Below are positions 45,401 to 57,385 of a DNA stretch of 64,000 nt, one piece after another (position 1 is the stretch's first letter; the number at the start of each line of letters is the position of its first letter). The DNA lies in assembly GCA_011947345.1 (NCBI GenBank), contig JAAVTG010000075.1, forward strand, positions 434,001 through 498,000, given 5' to 3'. The position numbers and the translations under genes are program-made. The notes under the pieces were generated by a model. It was not told the origin of the DNA and ran no database searches. It saw only the letters and a program-made list of their open reading frames with translations. The DNA is from Phytophthora quininea (Eukaryota; Oomycota; Peronosporomycetes; Peronosporales; Peronosporaceae).

Positions 45401-46015
45401 TACAGATGAAGTAGCCACCCATCTCATTGGCCTCTTCCTTGGCCTTGACCAGCTCGGAGGGCGACATGCCGTTAAGGTGGCAGTGCTTGGAACGCACCAT
45501 GATAGGCAGCTCGCCCACGACCTTCTGGATGCGCTCGACGTTCTGCGAGCCGCCGAAGGAGCGCGCAAGCGTCACTACCAGCGGCGCCGTGTACGAGATG
45601 CCGCGCTGGCGGCACTCGCTGGGCAGCAGCTTCTGCTCACCCGTGACCTGGTTCTCCGTAGTGGGGAAGCCCAGCTGCGCGTTCTCGATCCAGAGGTCCA
45701 TACGCTGCTGGTTGGGCAGCTCCACGGGCACGCGCGCGATGTCGGCGATCGCCAGATCCAGCCCCTCGGTCAGGAAGTAGTTGAACGAGTCCAGGTGGGG
45801 CGACACCAGCTTCTGCAGCTTCTCATTGCTGTTGCAGATAGTTGAAATATGAAATGTTAGATAAAATATGAACCTATGTAGTGAGTCCGCATTCTGGCGT
45901 ACGTCTTGAGTGGGATGCCGCGCGAGCTGGAGGACGGGTTGGTGGACGGCCACTCGCTGACAAAGTCGTTCTTGGCCCTGGTCTTGGTCTTCTTGGCGCT
46001 CTTGTCACCCGCCAT
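42402..46015 (-). CDS. RPA2: DNA-directed RNA polymerase I second-largest subunit (RPA2/RPA135)
   Basis: Exon 1 is 45903-46015 (ATG 46015, MAGDKSAKKTKTR); a 74-nt intron (45829-45902) leads to exon 2 at 42402-45828. The beta-subunit core of Pol I, which transcribes rRNA in the nucleolus. Conserved blocks run in order: [142 protein letters not shown] and the zinc-binding CANCGSLL/CTVCQTGEGC end. The [11 protein letters not shown] block is Pol I-like rather than Pol II or III. Slips near 44770, 44750 and 44165 fall in C, A and G runs. About 1180 aa, near the usual length. Confidence 0.9.
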
Positions 46016-46579
46016 GGCGCACCAGAGTACGAGCGGAGAGCAGAGTCGCCGGCGATGCGGAAGTGATGGAGCGCAAGGAAAGTGTCGCTTGACAAGGACT
46101 GCGCAGCCAACCAAGTCGAAATGGTGTGACGTACACCAACTTACTTAAGCCCTACACAAGCTGGACGATCGGAGTGATGGTCACCAAGTTGCCTTTTTCA
46201 ACAGGCGATTCCGCATTGCTCGCAAGACACGACACGCTGCCGGTGGCTTCAGCGCGCGGTCATGGCATGGTAGTTTCGCGGACGTCCACCCGTGTGGTCT
46301 ATCGATGTATCCATTTGAGGCGGGAGATGTCAAAGCGGCACTTGCGAGTATGTTATTTTTACAGCATCAGTTTTGCCCACGCCTCTTGTCGGGGACCTGT
46401 GCGAGTATTGGTCGTGTTTCTGGCGGGGAGCTTCATGCGCGGAGGCTGTAGGCCTGGACCAGCTCGCTCCGACCCACCGATACTCCGTCCCGACAACAGG
46501 TCAACCTGCTGGCGCTCCAGAAAAAGCGGTCCGGGCAGCTTCAGCCCCTGCGGCTACCCGGCGGGGGCCGTCAAGCCCC
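46016..46579 (+). other. Intergenic / 5' region of the K+ channel gene
   Basis: Divergent promoter region between RPA2 and the channel gene. From about 46373 the plus-strand frame is open and runs into the channel leader without an ATG until 46580, so an upstream exon (acceptor TTTTTACAG near 46363) is possible. Nothing else was seen. Confidence 0.45.
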
Positions 46580-49500
46580 ATGAGCAGCGGCCAGTCGTCA
46601 CGGATCAGATCCGGCCCGCAAAATGTAGACGACCGACCCAGTAATACGATGGCGACGTCCATGCTGCTGACGGACCGCAGCGGGCAGCCAGAAGGCGGAC
46701 AGCTTCCTAGCTCTATTGGGACGGTAGAAGAGTCCGTTCCTCTACAAAGGACGTCAAGGTATCGCGGCTTATCATCGAGGGCTCTTTCCTGGCATGCCGA
46801 TGCCCCAGTGGAATTGACACTGTCACAAAATGAAGAAAATACGGCCGACAGATTGCCGGCGTCTGCACGGCTTGTGGGGAAGTCGTCACAGCAGGAGAAG
46901 AACGGTAGTGATGGATCCAAATCGTCGCGAATATACCCCGTGGCGTCAATTACAGAAGGTGTAAAAAGCAACCGCGACGGACAATCGGGCAGATCGAGTA
47001 ATGGTAGCAACAGTGATCCAAGTTTCTCAGGGAGAAGGCTGCCGCTCCAAAAGTCAACGTTACGACGCGGAGCATCGCTGGATCTAATGTGCCTCAACAG
47101 CCACATGACCCATCGATTCATCGGATGATTTACTTTCGGACGAAGAAGGAGTTGAACGATTTCTTCGTGTTGCCAGCTGTATCGTTGTGGAGCCGTCGCT
47201 TCAATCGCGTCGTATTTGTCATGATACTATTGAGTATTGGGGATCTCGCTATGGAAACTTGTGACGGTCCGAACTTGGGAAGTACAGATCCCGGATACCC
47301 CTATTTACCGGGGAAGGCACTCATGTAGTTTTTGATGGCATTTTTGCGGCGTTTTTTACAGTCGAGTTTGTTGGTCGAATTGTCCAGATCAGGAGTCTCC
47401 ATGCTGTTGTTCGTGACCCTTACATGTGGCTAGATTTTATTGGGTTCTCCCCATGGTATATATTGCAACTCTGTCAGGCAACCGGCTTAGACCTGGAAGG
47501 AACTGCAGCTGAACACACCCTGAATTTACTTCGATTAGTTCGCACTGCTCGATTAGCGTATATCTTGCGCGATTACGAACAGTTAAAAATTATGTCGTTG
47601 GCGATCAAGGCGAGTCTGCGGCCATTAGGCATTACTTTGTTCTTTCTATTTACCCTGGTGATGATAATTGCCACCGCGATATTCTACGCCGAGCCGTGTT
47701 ACAATGTGGAAACGTGCACTTTCACGGATATCTTCAACTCGGCGTACTTTGTCATGGTCACGTAAGTAGCGTTGAAATTTGGACTGCTTTCGTATGCTAA
47801 CTTTTATTATTTAGAGTGGCAACAGTGGGCTACGGCCATCAAGTTCCTTCTTTGAAGAATCCCTGGTCAGTGATGCTGACGATGATAGCAATGATTCTTG
47901 GACAAATTTACTTCTCTATGCCTGTGGCGATTATTGGCAACAACTTTCAACTCACTTACGAGAATTTCCAAATGGACAAGAAGAAGAAGGCGCGCTACCT
48001 AGATTCATCGCTTTCTCCTTTTGACTGCCAGACACTGCACAGTCATGCTAAGCGACTTTGTGACATCCAGTATCATTTTTTGAACGCGTGGTCTGTCATT
48101 CATCAAAATTTAATTGCCATCACGAAAACAAATGCTACAACTTCTCAATCCTGGACAATGAGCCAGCTCGAGAGTGAAGCTGAACGTCATTTAAAACTAA
48201 AAGAGGCTATGAACAGATTGCTTGAAGTCCACGCGGAAGCGACGATGCTACTACAAGTGTTTATTCCTCATCGACGAAGTTCGCTGCAAATAGGAACAAG
48301 TTCTCAGTCACAAGGAGTTCTAAGCAATATTTACACAAAGGCGAAAATGGCGATATCTAAGGCAAAAGAAAGATCAGGGCACCATGCCGCCGTGATCGAC
48401 CCTCGTCTGGCGTCACAGACACTCCGAGGTCGTATTTGGCTCGTTCTTGAAGTCCCAGATTCGTCTCGCTTAGCTACAATCGTGAACCAAGCGATGGTAA
48501 CTTTTGCTATGATCAGCGTTATGTTATTTTTTCCGAATCACTACAAGAACTTGCCTCAAGTGGGGTAGATACCAGCGGATGTAAGTCTGTTGTCAAAGGA
48601 TATTGCAAGGCAACAGGTTTTTACGAAACTGCATGGAGGTCATTCGACCCTGCATGTTTTATGCGGCTTGACAATGTAACAAGCGATTTCTCGAAGCGGC
48701 TAGATTTTTCATGCTCAGTCCCTACAGAATCTCCAACGTGTTATGGCAACGGGATCAATTTTGGATCGTTAAATGCGTCGGCACCAGCGTGCGAAGATGC
48801 ATTCCTGAAAAATGGTGTTGACCTCGTGTGTTTTCGCCAGCAATGTAGGGAGTCTGTAAACATGATCTTCGACATGGGGCCGTACTGGATTTACTTTGAA
48901 TGGTTCTTCGGCGGCGTATTTTCGCTAGAACTCGGGCTCCGCTTTTATATTTCCCAAGATCGAAAGAACTTCTGGAGGAACGTCTACGTCTTCTTCGACG
49001 TGATCGCCATTGTACCGTTCTTCGTTGAAGTGTTGGAGCTACTAATCGGCCATGTTCGTCCGGAATACGCCATTGTTGCCACAGCACCTTCTTTTCTTTC
49101 AGTTATCCGCGTGCTAAAAATCATGCGCATCTTAAAGCTCACTCGGGTACGGGTCTTATTATAACATAGTATGGTAGTCACAAACATGTTGACTTTTATT
49201 GCTTACAGCATTTTCGCGGAACAAAAGTGCTTGCTTCCACTGCAAAAAAGTCTGGAAACCCCTCGTCATCCCGGTGAGTAATTGCTACGAATACCTCATT
49301 CTCCTCTAGTTTGACGCATTCTCCTTTGTATTCGAAATTGTTGCAGCTTTTTTCTTGTTCACGGGTGTATCATCGCTGGCGCGATTTTTACGAGATCGAG
49401 CGAGGAAAAGAATGCTTTGTTGGTGATGTGTGCATGTGGTGGGACAAAAACGTTTTGACACCCGAGCTGGCCGTGGGGCTTCCCTTGGGAAGCGTATTTT

Positions 49501-50595
49501 GATTCAAGATAAAGTCAAAGCCATAATCACGGATATGATCCACTCGACGTGGCTGTCGTACGCTACGTAAGTGGTTTTTGGCTGCTTCCTTTGCTTTCTT
49601 GATTGCTAACGCACGTTACTCAGGCTCACATCCGTTGGGTATGGTGATTTGGTGGCAAGAACCTCGATTGGGAAATTCTTTTGCATCTTTGTGATCATCA
49701 CTGCGACCACCTACTCGGCCATGCCCATTTCCTTGGTCGGAACGCAGTTTTACTCTCTGTACGAGAAGCACATGGAGAAGATGGTCGTCAAGCAGGTAAG
49801 TTTGTGTGCAGATTTCTGCGCTAAACAACAACAAAAAATCTCACCTTGGCCTTCAACGTAGGGTGGGTCGTCTATCTCGTGGCGCACGAAGACCACGATC
49901 AGTATTATCACTCAGTACCGAAATTTCACCCCGGTTAAGCACCCTTCAGCACGGAAACCAGAGTACTACAGCCTCAGTGATGAGGAACTGCTAGTAGCCC
50001 ACGAGTTCGAGAGCATGAGACGGACGCTTCTAAACGTACAGAAAAGCTTAGAGGCTGCCTCAAACAGCGCCCTGGACGGTTTCCAGCGGAAGTCGTCGAT
50101 ATCATCGTCAAAGGGTTCCAAAACAGCAGCCTCCAGACGCTCAATTGCGTCAACCTTGAGGAGCTTCGAGGGTCTCGACCAGTCGATCGAGCAAAAGAGT
50201 TTCGCCATCATGGTGAGGAATAGTGTTGAGGGATACCTTCCGCGGCAACTTGCTGACTTCGTTTCTTATTCGCAATGCAGGATACGCTGCTACAATTCTC
50301 CCAAGTGGTGGAACGACTGCAGGACGCGCCAGTCGACTATGAAGCGTTCGTTGGAGCCCAAAACGATCTCCACGCGGCCATCTACCCCGATGGCTTGTCA
50401 CCTCGCATGGCGTTTGGTGAACCAATCCTCCGGCTGGCGACAGGACACGCTTGTGTTCCGTCGCCGGCAGCTTAAGTGTTCACCGAGAAGTCGATTGATC
50501 ACTTGGATGATCTCCGACAGCCGGAACCGTTTTCACCTGGTCGCCATCTCCGTCACCACTCCATCAAGCCAGCCACTGTCCAGCAGCAGCAATAA
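46580..50595 (+). CDS. Two-domain (2 x 6TM) voltage-gated K+ channel
   Basis: A Ser-rich cytosolic leader (46580-47110) precedes repeat I: S1-S4 about 47190-47600, with a weakly basic S4-like LLRLVRTARLAYILRDYEQL; S5 GITLFFLFTLVMIIATAIFY; pore VATVGYGHQVP (after intron 47762-47814). A roughly 200-residue linker follows (IITKTNATTS..., coiled). Repeat II begins about 48480: extracellular Cys-rich loop, S2-S3, S4 FLSVIRVLKIMRILKLTRHF, pore TLTSVGYGDLV (after intron 49567-49623) and S6 FFCIFVIITATTYSAMPISL. The Ser-rich tail (49862-50595) spans a further intron (50213-50280). Other introns are 49147-49208, 49274-49309 (only 36 nt) and 49796-49861. Both GYG filters mark K+ selectivity. Multiple one-base slips occur (47085, 47325, 48525, 49247, about 49400 and 49495). 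The start is uncertain. Confidence 0.8.
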
Positions 50596-50688
50596 AGACC
50601 CATGCTGGTCGTCAACACGCAGGCGAAAACCAGCGAGATCCAGACGCTCATCGTCAAGTATTTAGTAATCTTTTGTGATACAAAAATT

Positions 50689-50704
50689 CTCATTTACTTT
50701 TTTC
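50689..50704 (+). promoter_or_regulatory. Initiator-like element of the Pellino-like gene
   Basis: CTCATTTACTTTTTTC, 49-64 nt before ATG 50753; TCATTY core, then T-rich. Confidence 0.4.
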
Positions 50705-50752
50705 TCTTGAACAAGAAAAGTCAAGGCAAAGTTTCACTTTCAGACTGGCGCC

Positions 50753-52494
50753 ATGGAGTACGGGCGGCTCGTGGTGCTGGGCTACAGCAGCTACCGCGTG
50801 GACATGGTGCCTCGCCCGCGCAGCGGCAGCTCGGAGCCGGCGCCGCCGAGCTTCGGGCTGTCGGACGCGTCGACCGAGAGCGCGGACAGTCGGTCTCCGT
50901 CGCCTCCAGACGCCCGCAAGCGGTCCCAGGCTCAACTGTGGAAGCCGCTGGGCGACCAGAACGCCCAGTTTGTACTGCAGAAGAGACCGCAAGCCAATGG
51001 CGCCCGGTTGGGCCGCTTCCACCACATTGTGCCGCCCCCAATCAATAGCAACAGCGACGAGAAGGACAAGAACCTCAAGGGCATCACCACTCGCATCATG
51101 CAGCGCATCGAGACGGCGCGAGAGCGGCAGAACCAAGAGCAAGACGCCAAGGAGGCTCGTTCCTAATGTGTGTTCCTATGAACGACAAGGATGCGTTCGC
51201 CAGCGTCACAGAGTTCCACAGAGACCCTAGTGTCGACATGTTCCAGATCGGCCGTATGCCATGTCGTCAGAACGACTTTGTGATCCCCGGACCACGAGTT
51301 GGGGCCTCAGGCACCATCTCTCGCTATGACGCGAGACTTTTGTGTTCTCGAGAGCCCCCTTGAGTGTAGAATCTTTGCCGGGGCTTTGACGCGACACGAC
51401 GGATGAGTACGGCGGGACATGCGTTGAAGTATTGTTCACGCTGTGGCACGTGGATGAAATTGGTGTCTAGAGATCATGAGTGTCCCGTGCAGACGTTGAT
51501 GGAGTTGCCAAATGATTTCTCTAGTGTTAAAAGTCTCTTCGGTCGACGGAAGAAGAGCAACAGCAGGATGGAGGAGCTCAATTTGAGGCACTATGTGGAC
51601 GACACCAACGAGGACGGACCGCTAGAGCACTTTGAGCTGGATGTACAGGACGCCAGTGAGCTGCCGATGGATGGATTGACCAAGAACGGCGTGCGGGTGT
51701 GGCTTCCGGAACGCAAACAGTGGTTCGAAGTGTCGGTGAACGGCAGTTTGTACGCTATTAAAGCCCGTGCAGCAGATAATGCCTCAAACTCCAATGGGAG
51801 GAGAAATCGCGACAATAATCGCTCCCAAGGTAAAGCAGTACGCTGTCGGAGTGGTGCATTCAATCGACCCAGTGAAGGAGCTGAAGCATGCCCGCCGATA
51901 TTAACGGACGGCGCTATCATCGATCTGGGTGGAGTTCAGCTTCAATTCCAGACGAGTTACAGCGCCAACGCCTGCAATGGCGAGCTAGGTTTGAGAGGAA
52001 GTTTGAGTAACAATGGCGAACTCCTAGAGGCGCCAGTTGTTTATGGACGAGGAACGTTGTCGTCAGTGAGTACGCAGCTCGAACGGCTGAATGTCCAGTG
52101 TCCCGTTCAGCTGCACCCACTGCGGTTCACGCGCACGGAACAAGGAGAGCAAATTCCACTAGACCAAACCCCGCATGTATTCCCGGCGTGCGGACACGTC
52201 TTCGGCTATGAGGCGAGAATTGCGAGCTCCCATACCTGCCCACTGTGCCGGGCACCCGGCTCGCTGGTGCGGCTGCATCTCAAGGAAAACTCGCAGCTCC
52301 AGTCAGCTGAAGAACAACACGCGATTCCAGAATGCGTGTTTAACCCGTGCGGCCATGCGATCAGCAACAAGCTTGCACACCACTACTCGACGCTGCTCAT
52401 GCCCAATGGACGTTCCATTTGTCCGTTCTGCGCGGTGCACTTGGATACGCAGGTGCCATTCTCACGACTTTTCCTCTACTGCGACAGTGATTGA
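50753..52494 (+). CDS. Pellino-like RING E3 ubiquitin ligase
   Basis: The N-terminus MEYGRLVVLGYSSYRVD resembles the YGELIVLGYNG start of animal Pellinos. An atypical FHA-like core follows: VDMFQIGRMPCRQNDFVI and GTISRYDARLLCSREPP (about 51236-51360), then MDGLTKNGVRVWLPE (about 51670) and IIDLGGVQLQF (about 51915). The Pellino RING-like end has QCPVQLHPLRF, FPACGHVFGYEA, CPLCRAPGSLVRL, FNPCGHAISNKL and SICPFCAVHL, with its split CGH/CPxC ligand pattern. Slips near 51157-51180 and 51365-51400 break the raw frame. In animals Pellinos bind phospho-IRAK through the FHA core and build K63/K48 ubiquitin chains; the partner here is unknown. Similarity is by motif order along the whole length. Confidence 0.8.
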
Positions 52495-52648
52495 TACCAG
52501 CCGTAATGACGGCGACGTAGGATTCAAGTAAAATTTCCCGACAGAGCAAGAAATTGGAGGCAAGCCACTCAGAAGCGTGGACGGAAAGCACTACAGACAT
52601 CGAGAATTCCGAGATATGTTACCAAACTCGAGAAATTTAACCTATTGA

Positions 52649-54537
52649 TCATAAGTTTGTCTGGCCAAGATGCAGGGCTGGCTTACTGTTGCTTCCGATA
52701 CTTGGGGAACTTGCGAAGGTTGAGTTTGACGGGGTCTGCTTGGCGTTTTTGCTGGTCGAGATGGCGGCATGGTTTAGACGACGCATACCTTTGAGTGTGC
52801 GGACCTTGAGCTCGTCCCGTGTGAGAGGATGCATGATGTCTTCATTGTCGCCACTGTCTTCATCCTCGGAGGAGTAGTCGTCGAGGTTGGGAGGGTTGAT
52901 CTGCAGCGGTTCTTGCCCCATGGGCGTGATCGGACCAACGCCGAGGATCGAGTTCAGAGTCGCCACTGCTCCGTTCGAGCCGCCTGCTGCTCCCACAGCT
53001 GCAGCAGGATGGCCAGCCATAGCGTTGGCTGCGAAATGAGCCTCGCGATCGTAAGCATCCGAGGTCGTTTTGGTCTTCAAGATGTCTGCCTCTTGCTTGG
53101 CCACAACAGTAGCGTACTGGTGCAGGATCTCGTTCGTCTTTTGCTCGATCACTCCCAAGTATGCCATCATATTGGCCTCCGTCACGACAGAATCGCCCAG
53201 CATTTCCACCATCGCTTGCGCGTTGCAACCGATCTTAGTAAATAAGCTTTGGATAGCACGCTTGACTGCGTTCACAGTCTTCTGCGCCTCGGCACATCGA
53301 GTCTCACACTTTTCAGCTGCCTGTTCTGTGAGAGCGAGTCGCGATTCGAGCTCACGTAGGAGTTGCTTTTGTTGCCCGGCGCCATCGTCTCCATTTGATC
53401 CGTTTGCACCGTCCCCACCGGCGTATCGCCGCTCTTCCTCACGTAGCGCGGAGATCCACTCCTCGATCTTCTCGATTTCGTTGCTCTGTTCGTTGACGTA
53501 GTTGAAGAGCGAGAAGTTTTGGTCTTCCTTCTTAATAAACGACGTCACTAGCTGCTCTAGGTCATCAATTCGTGTGGCTGCCTTGATCTTCATGAACGCT
53601 TCTTCAAAGTTCTGCACGCGTTCGATCGACACCTGGACGTGAACCTTCTCCTTGGCGACACCCCACGTGCCCTTCTGGACCTTCCGCTTCATGTCCGCTT
53701 CCTCTTCGACCGTTGTGTTGCCGGCGTATCCATTCCCCCTCCAGAAGCACCAGCGGAAGACGCACCACGTCGATACATTGTATTCTCGCCACCCATATAC
53801 GCTTTAGCTTCCTCCAATTTCTCCATCATCTCTGTCAACGCTCGTCGATGCGCTTCCAACTCGCTTCGGTTCTCATCCTGAAGACTCCGCAGCTCAAGTT
53901 GTGCTGCATCACGCTGTTCGTACGCCTGGTTGCTCATCTCGATGGTCTGCGCCATCTGCCGCTTCTTGTCGGCGTGTTCCTTCTCCATCTTGCGGTAGAT
54001 GGCGTCGAACACAACGCGCTCGCGACGCAGGTTGTCGATCTCTTCTCTGAGCAGCTTGTTCTGCGCCAGAGCTTCGTTAAACTTGACGAGTGACTTGTCC
54101 AGACGGTTCTCGAGGATGCGGATCTGCTTGCTAACCATTTGTTGGTTCTCCCGAGCAGCGTTAACGCCGCCCATGTGCTTCTTCTGGTGCAGCACCTTGT
54201 GGCGCATGACTTGGATCTGCTGCGTCAGCGTCTCGAGACGCTTGGTCTCGGCCACGTTCTTGCGGTTGTAGCCGTCGATCTGGTCCTGCAGTCGGTTAAT
54301 CTGCTCTTGCTGCTGGGCCACAGCGCCCTCGCTCACGTGGCGCTCGGCCAGCGTCAGCTCGGCCTTCATGTCGTCGTTGTCCTTGCGCAGCTTCTCGATC
54401 ACCGTCTGCTGGCGACGCATGACCTGGTGGCTCTCGTCCGCATACACACGCCGGTTTAGCTCCATGTTGCGGTACTCGCGCTGCAGCTGCGTCAAGTCGC
54501 TCGCATTATTGCCGCCGCCATTGCCATTCGGATGCAT
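52649..54537 (-). CDS. Outer dynein arm docking-complex protein (ODAD1/CCDC114, DC2-like)
   Basis: About 630 aa from ATG 54537, no intron, almost entirely coiled coil. LREEIDNLRRERVVFDAIYR (about 54040-53990) and the C-terminal block FEEAFMKIKAATRIDDLEQL ... VTSFIKKEDQNFSLFNYVNE (about 53610-53490) are signatures of the CCDC63/CCDC114/Chlamydomonas DC2 family, which anchors outer dynein arms on axonemal doublets. The acidic tail has DDYSSEDEDSGDNEDIMHPL. This fits a lineage with biflagellate zoospores. A one-base slip near 53700 (TQRSKRKRT versus MKRKVQK frame) breaks the raw frame. An initiator-like motif lies 16 nt upstream, and the gene is divergent from the small mitochondrial gene. Confidence 0.85.
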
Positions 54538-54552
54538 CGTTCCAGTCTGCCC

Positions 54553-54569
54553 AAGTTCACGAATGACCG
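54553..54569 (-). promoter_or_regulatory. Initiator-like element of the docking-complex gene
   Basis: Minus-strand GGTCATTCGTGAACTTG, 16-32 nt before ATG 54537; matches TCATTYBN(A)A.TT. Confidence 0.5.
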
Positions 54570-54727
54570 TGTAACAGCTCACTTCAACATGTAGCCATGT
54601 TGTTTTCCACCAATCCTGTTCTAATCGTATTCTCATTGGTAGAAATGAAGTTTTACAATTGTTAAGATGTTTTGATCCTGCGGTGCAAACACCCGACCAA
54701 CTCGCCCCGATATCTGAAGTGGACAAG

Positions 54728-55048
54728 ATGCTGCGCTCGCAAGTGGCCAAGGTCGCCAAGTCGCGCGCTTTCGTGCGTCGTTTCGCCTCGGAGGCCAAGG
54801 AGGAAGCCGCCAAGGTGCCCACGCCCGCCCCGGTGGTCGTCAAGAAGGGCGGCAGCTCGTTCATACAGCGCGTCGTGTCGTTCGCCGTGGGCGTCTCGGT
54901 AGGCGCCGGCTACGGGCTGTACGTGCTGACGGAGGACGTGGAGGCGTCCACCAAGACCATCCAGAGCTCGGTGGGCAGCCTCAAGGACGAGATGATCGCG
55001 CAGAACCAGGCGCTGACCAAGCGGATCGAAGCGCTGGAGAAGAAGTAA
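54728..55048 (+). CDS. Small mitochondrial membrane protein, unknown function
   Basis: 106 aa from ATG 54728. The first 22 residues (MLRSQVAKVAKSRAFVRRFA) are rich in Arg/Ser/Ala without acid, as in a mitochondrial presequence. A single hydrophobic span follows at residues 44-64 (VVSFAVGVSVGAGYGLYVLT), then a C-terminal coiled coil to EALEKK. The length and layout suggest an inner-membrane protein with its coiled part outside the bilayer. I do not recognise a family. The frame is intact and codon use matches neighbouring genes. An upstream in-frame region (54659-54727) lacks an ATG. Confidence 0.65.
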   Translation: MLRSQVAKVAKSRAFVRRFASEAKEEAAKVPTPAPVVVKKGGSSFIQRVVSFAVGVSVGAGYGLYVLTEDVEASTKTIQSSVGSLKDEMIAQNQALTKRIEALEKK

Positions 55049-55154
55049 AGCGACAAGAGGACGACGTCCTGCTAATGGAGAGGACCGACACATGTGCTTC
55101 TATGACTCGTTAGTTATTCGGTACTTTTAAGGCAGTTTGTTGTACAGGTGATAG

Positions 55155-57385
55155 TCAAGTGAGAGCAAACGGCTGCGCGACGTCCGCTGCGGCGGTGCGC
55201 TTCACGAGCTGCTGCAGGTCGGTGGTCACCAGGTCGTACACTTTGTCTGTGATCTGCATGGACGTCAGTGCGCTCCGAAGCGACTCGATGTCCTTGCGGA
55301 AACTAGAGTTGAGCTCCTGCTTCTCTTCCAGCTGCTTGGACAACGTCACCACGCGCTGTTTGTACGTGTGCAGCTCGCGTTGAAGCGCACAGAAGATCGC
55401 CACGTACCGGTCTCGTAACGCAGAGACGTCGACGCTTTTCCTGGCGAGGGAATCGCTCTCGCCTGCCATAAAGTCCTCGATCGCCTTGTCGATACAGCTC
55501 GCATCCACAACAACATTTCCGTCGACGTTGTTGCCCTTCCGAGTGCGTTCCTCGCCATCATCCGAGTCGCTGTCGCCGGTATCGCTACCGTCATTGGTAT
55601 CGCCATTGGGACGCCGTCGGCGCTTGTTTCGTTGCTGTTGACGGCCCTTCTCCTCTTCATGACCAACTCGCTGAGTGCTCTTCCTATCAGCAGTACCTTG
55701 ATCGCTCAAGGTGTCTATCACCTCGACGATTAGCAAGTCCGGGATATCTGCGATCGAGATCCGCTTCGGCGCGCGAGGCAAAATCTGGTACTGGACGCCC
55801 ATCTTCTGGGCGTTGCCGATCAGCGCCTCGACGTCCATCAGCAGAGAGTCGTCCATGTCCTCGTCGTGTTGCCATCCCTCGCCACCGCCGACACTACTCG
55901 ACAAGCTCAACCGCCTGCCGCCCTCGTCGGTCGAGTCGATCTCTTCGAGCACGGAATTCGACCCAGTGCTCTCTGGTGGCGGCTCTAAGCTGAACGAGTT
56001 GCTAGCGGCGCGATTGCGGTCCTGACTGAACGAGTTACTGGACGCGCGGTTCCATGGGAGATCGTACACGGGAGCAGGAGGCGCGGCGGCATCGTGAGCC
56101 TGGTCGAACGTAAGAGACGGCGTGTACAACCTCAGCATGCAACTCAATCCCAGCAACCCGCCAAAGCTAGCATCGACACCTACTGGGGGTGGCTTCTTGG
56201 TCTCTTCTTCCTGCGCGATCTTGCGTAGCGTGAGCATCGGCGAGAGCCCACGAGCAGCGGCCCATGTGTGGTCTCGTTCGAGATCGCCTCCTTGCAAAGG
56301 CGCGCAGCGTCAGCACGATAATATCGCGCACCGTGTTGGATTCGGCGCGTAGTCGCACGTAGCAACCTTCCGCCAGGTGCAGATAGAACTCGTTGGGCGT
56401 GCTGCTCGCCATCTCCAGCTGTTACACACCGTGAGTTGGACGAGAGTAATGCAGTAGCCGGGTGCGCCATTTGGTCGGATCATCGGATGTCAAACATCAC
56501 GCAAAACGCAACAACGATGAGCCGTCCACACAGCCTCGAAGAACTGCAGCATGATCGTCCGTACCTTGATGGCGGGTGTGTACAAGCTCTCGAAGGGCGG
56601 GATCAGCGACGACTCGCATGTAAGGCGCACCCTTCGGTCGTCGATCAGAAGCGTCCAGCTCTCCTATAAAAGCAGCGTCAATTACGTCGTATGCCTCATT
56701 TCAACCAGCTTCCGAACGCACTCGCAGCTCTTCGTCATTCAGATATTCACTGCCGTCCTTCACCAAGATGCTTTGGAGTCCCTAAAACCCACAACATTGT
56801 CAATCATCAATAAAATAATAACACGATGATTCTATCTCACCATGAAGAGCACCGACTTCCTCTCCAGATACATCTCGACCTTGGTGCGCACTTCCGGGTC
56901 GGCTTTGATGGGTCCGTACTCGAGCATCTTGGTCTTGAGCACGTCCTCGTCTTCGATCATCACTTTAGCTAAAATCCTGGCGCCGATATCGTCGGCCGTT
57001 GGCGTGTACCACTCGTCACAAGCTCCAGGGATGACCTGGAAGTCGTCCTGCTCCCCACAGCTCGGAACCACTGCACGGCCACGGGGTAGCAGCAGCAGTC
57101 AGAGCGTAGCGGTCGTCCCAGGTACGTTAGCACGTGCATATGTGTGTGGTGCACACCACCTTGCAGTACGCAGTTCTCCAGCACGCGAGCCACGCTGCAA
57201 GCGCCCAGGACGTCGCAACGGTCGGCATCGTGTACAAAGGCTGGGTTCTCAGCTCCCGTAAGGCTTCGGTTGGAGGCGGAGGACACGGTGGAGCTTGGGG
57301 TAGGTGCCGACGGGCCTGAGGACTGCGGAGAGCGCGGCGACGGCGCGATGCCGCGCTTCAGCGAATCCACCCAGCGGCTGCGCAT
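55155..57385 (-). CDS. AIR9-like protein (A9-type repeat), C-terminal coiled coil
   Basis: ATG 57385 (MRSRWVDSLKRGIAPSPRSP) starts a Ser/Pro leader. An A9-like unit follows: CYPVAVQWFRAV (57100), FQVIPGACDEWYTPTADDIG (about 57045-56990) and ARILAKVMIEDED. Introns are 56782-56840, 56664-56705 and 56419-56564. Between them lie GLQSILVKDGSEYLNDEEL and SWTLLIDDRRVRLTCESSLI ... PPFESLYTPAIK. The last exon reads STPNEFYLHLAEGCYVRLRA, ESNTVRDIIVLTLRAF, an acidic Ser-rich middle, then a coiled coil. The pattern is that of AIR9, a microtubule-associated protein of plants and some protists. I join these pieces into one gene because the splice sites fit and sense continues; slips near 57083, 56720 and 56300 are required. 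A two-gene reading (55155-56412 separate) remains possible. Confidence 0.5.

Noticed and set aside
44787..45845. 352-codon plus-strand open frame
   Set aside because: Antisense to RNA polymerase I subunit 2; His/Gln/Val-rich composition typical of a shadow frame.
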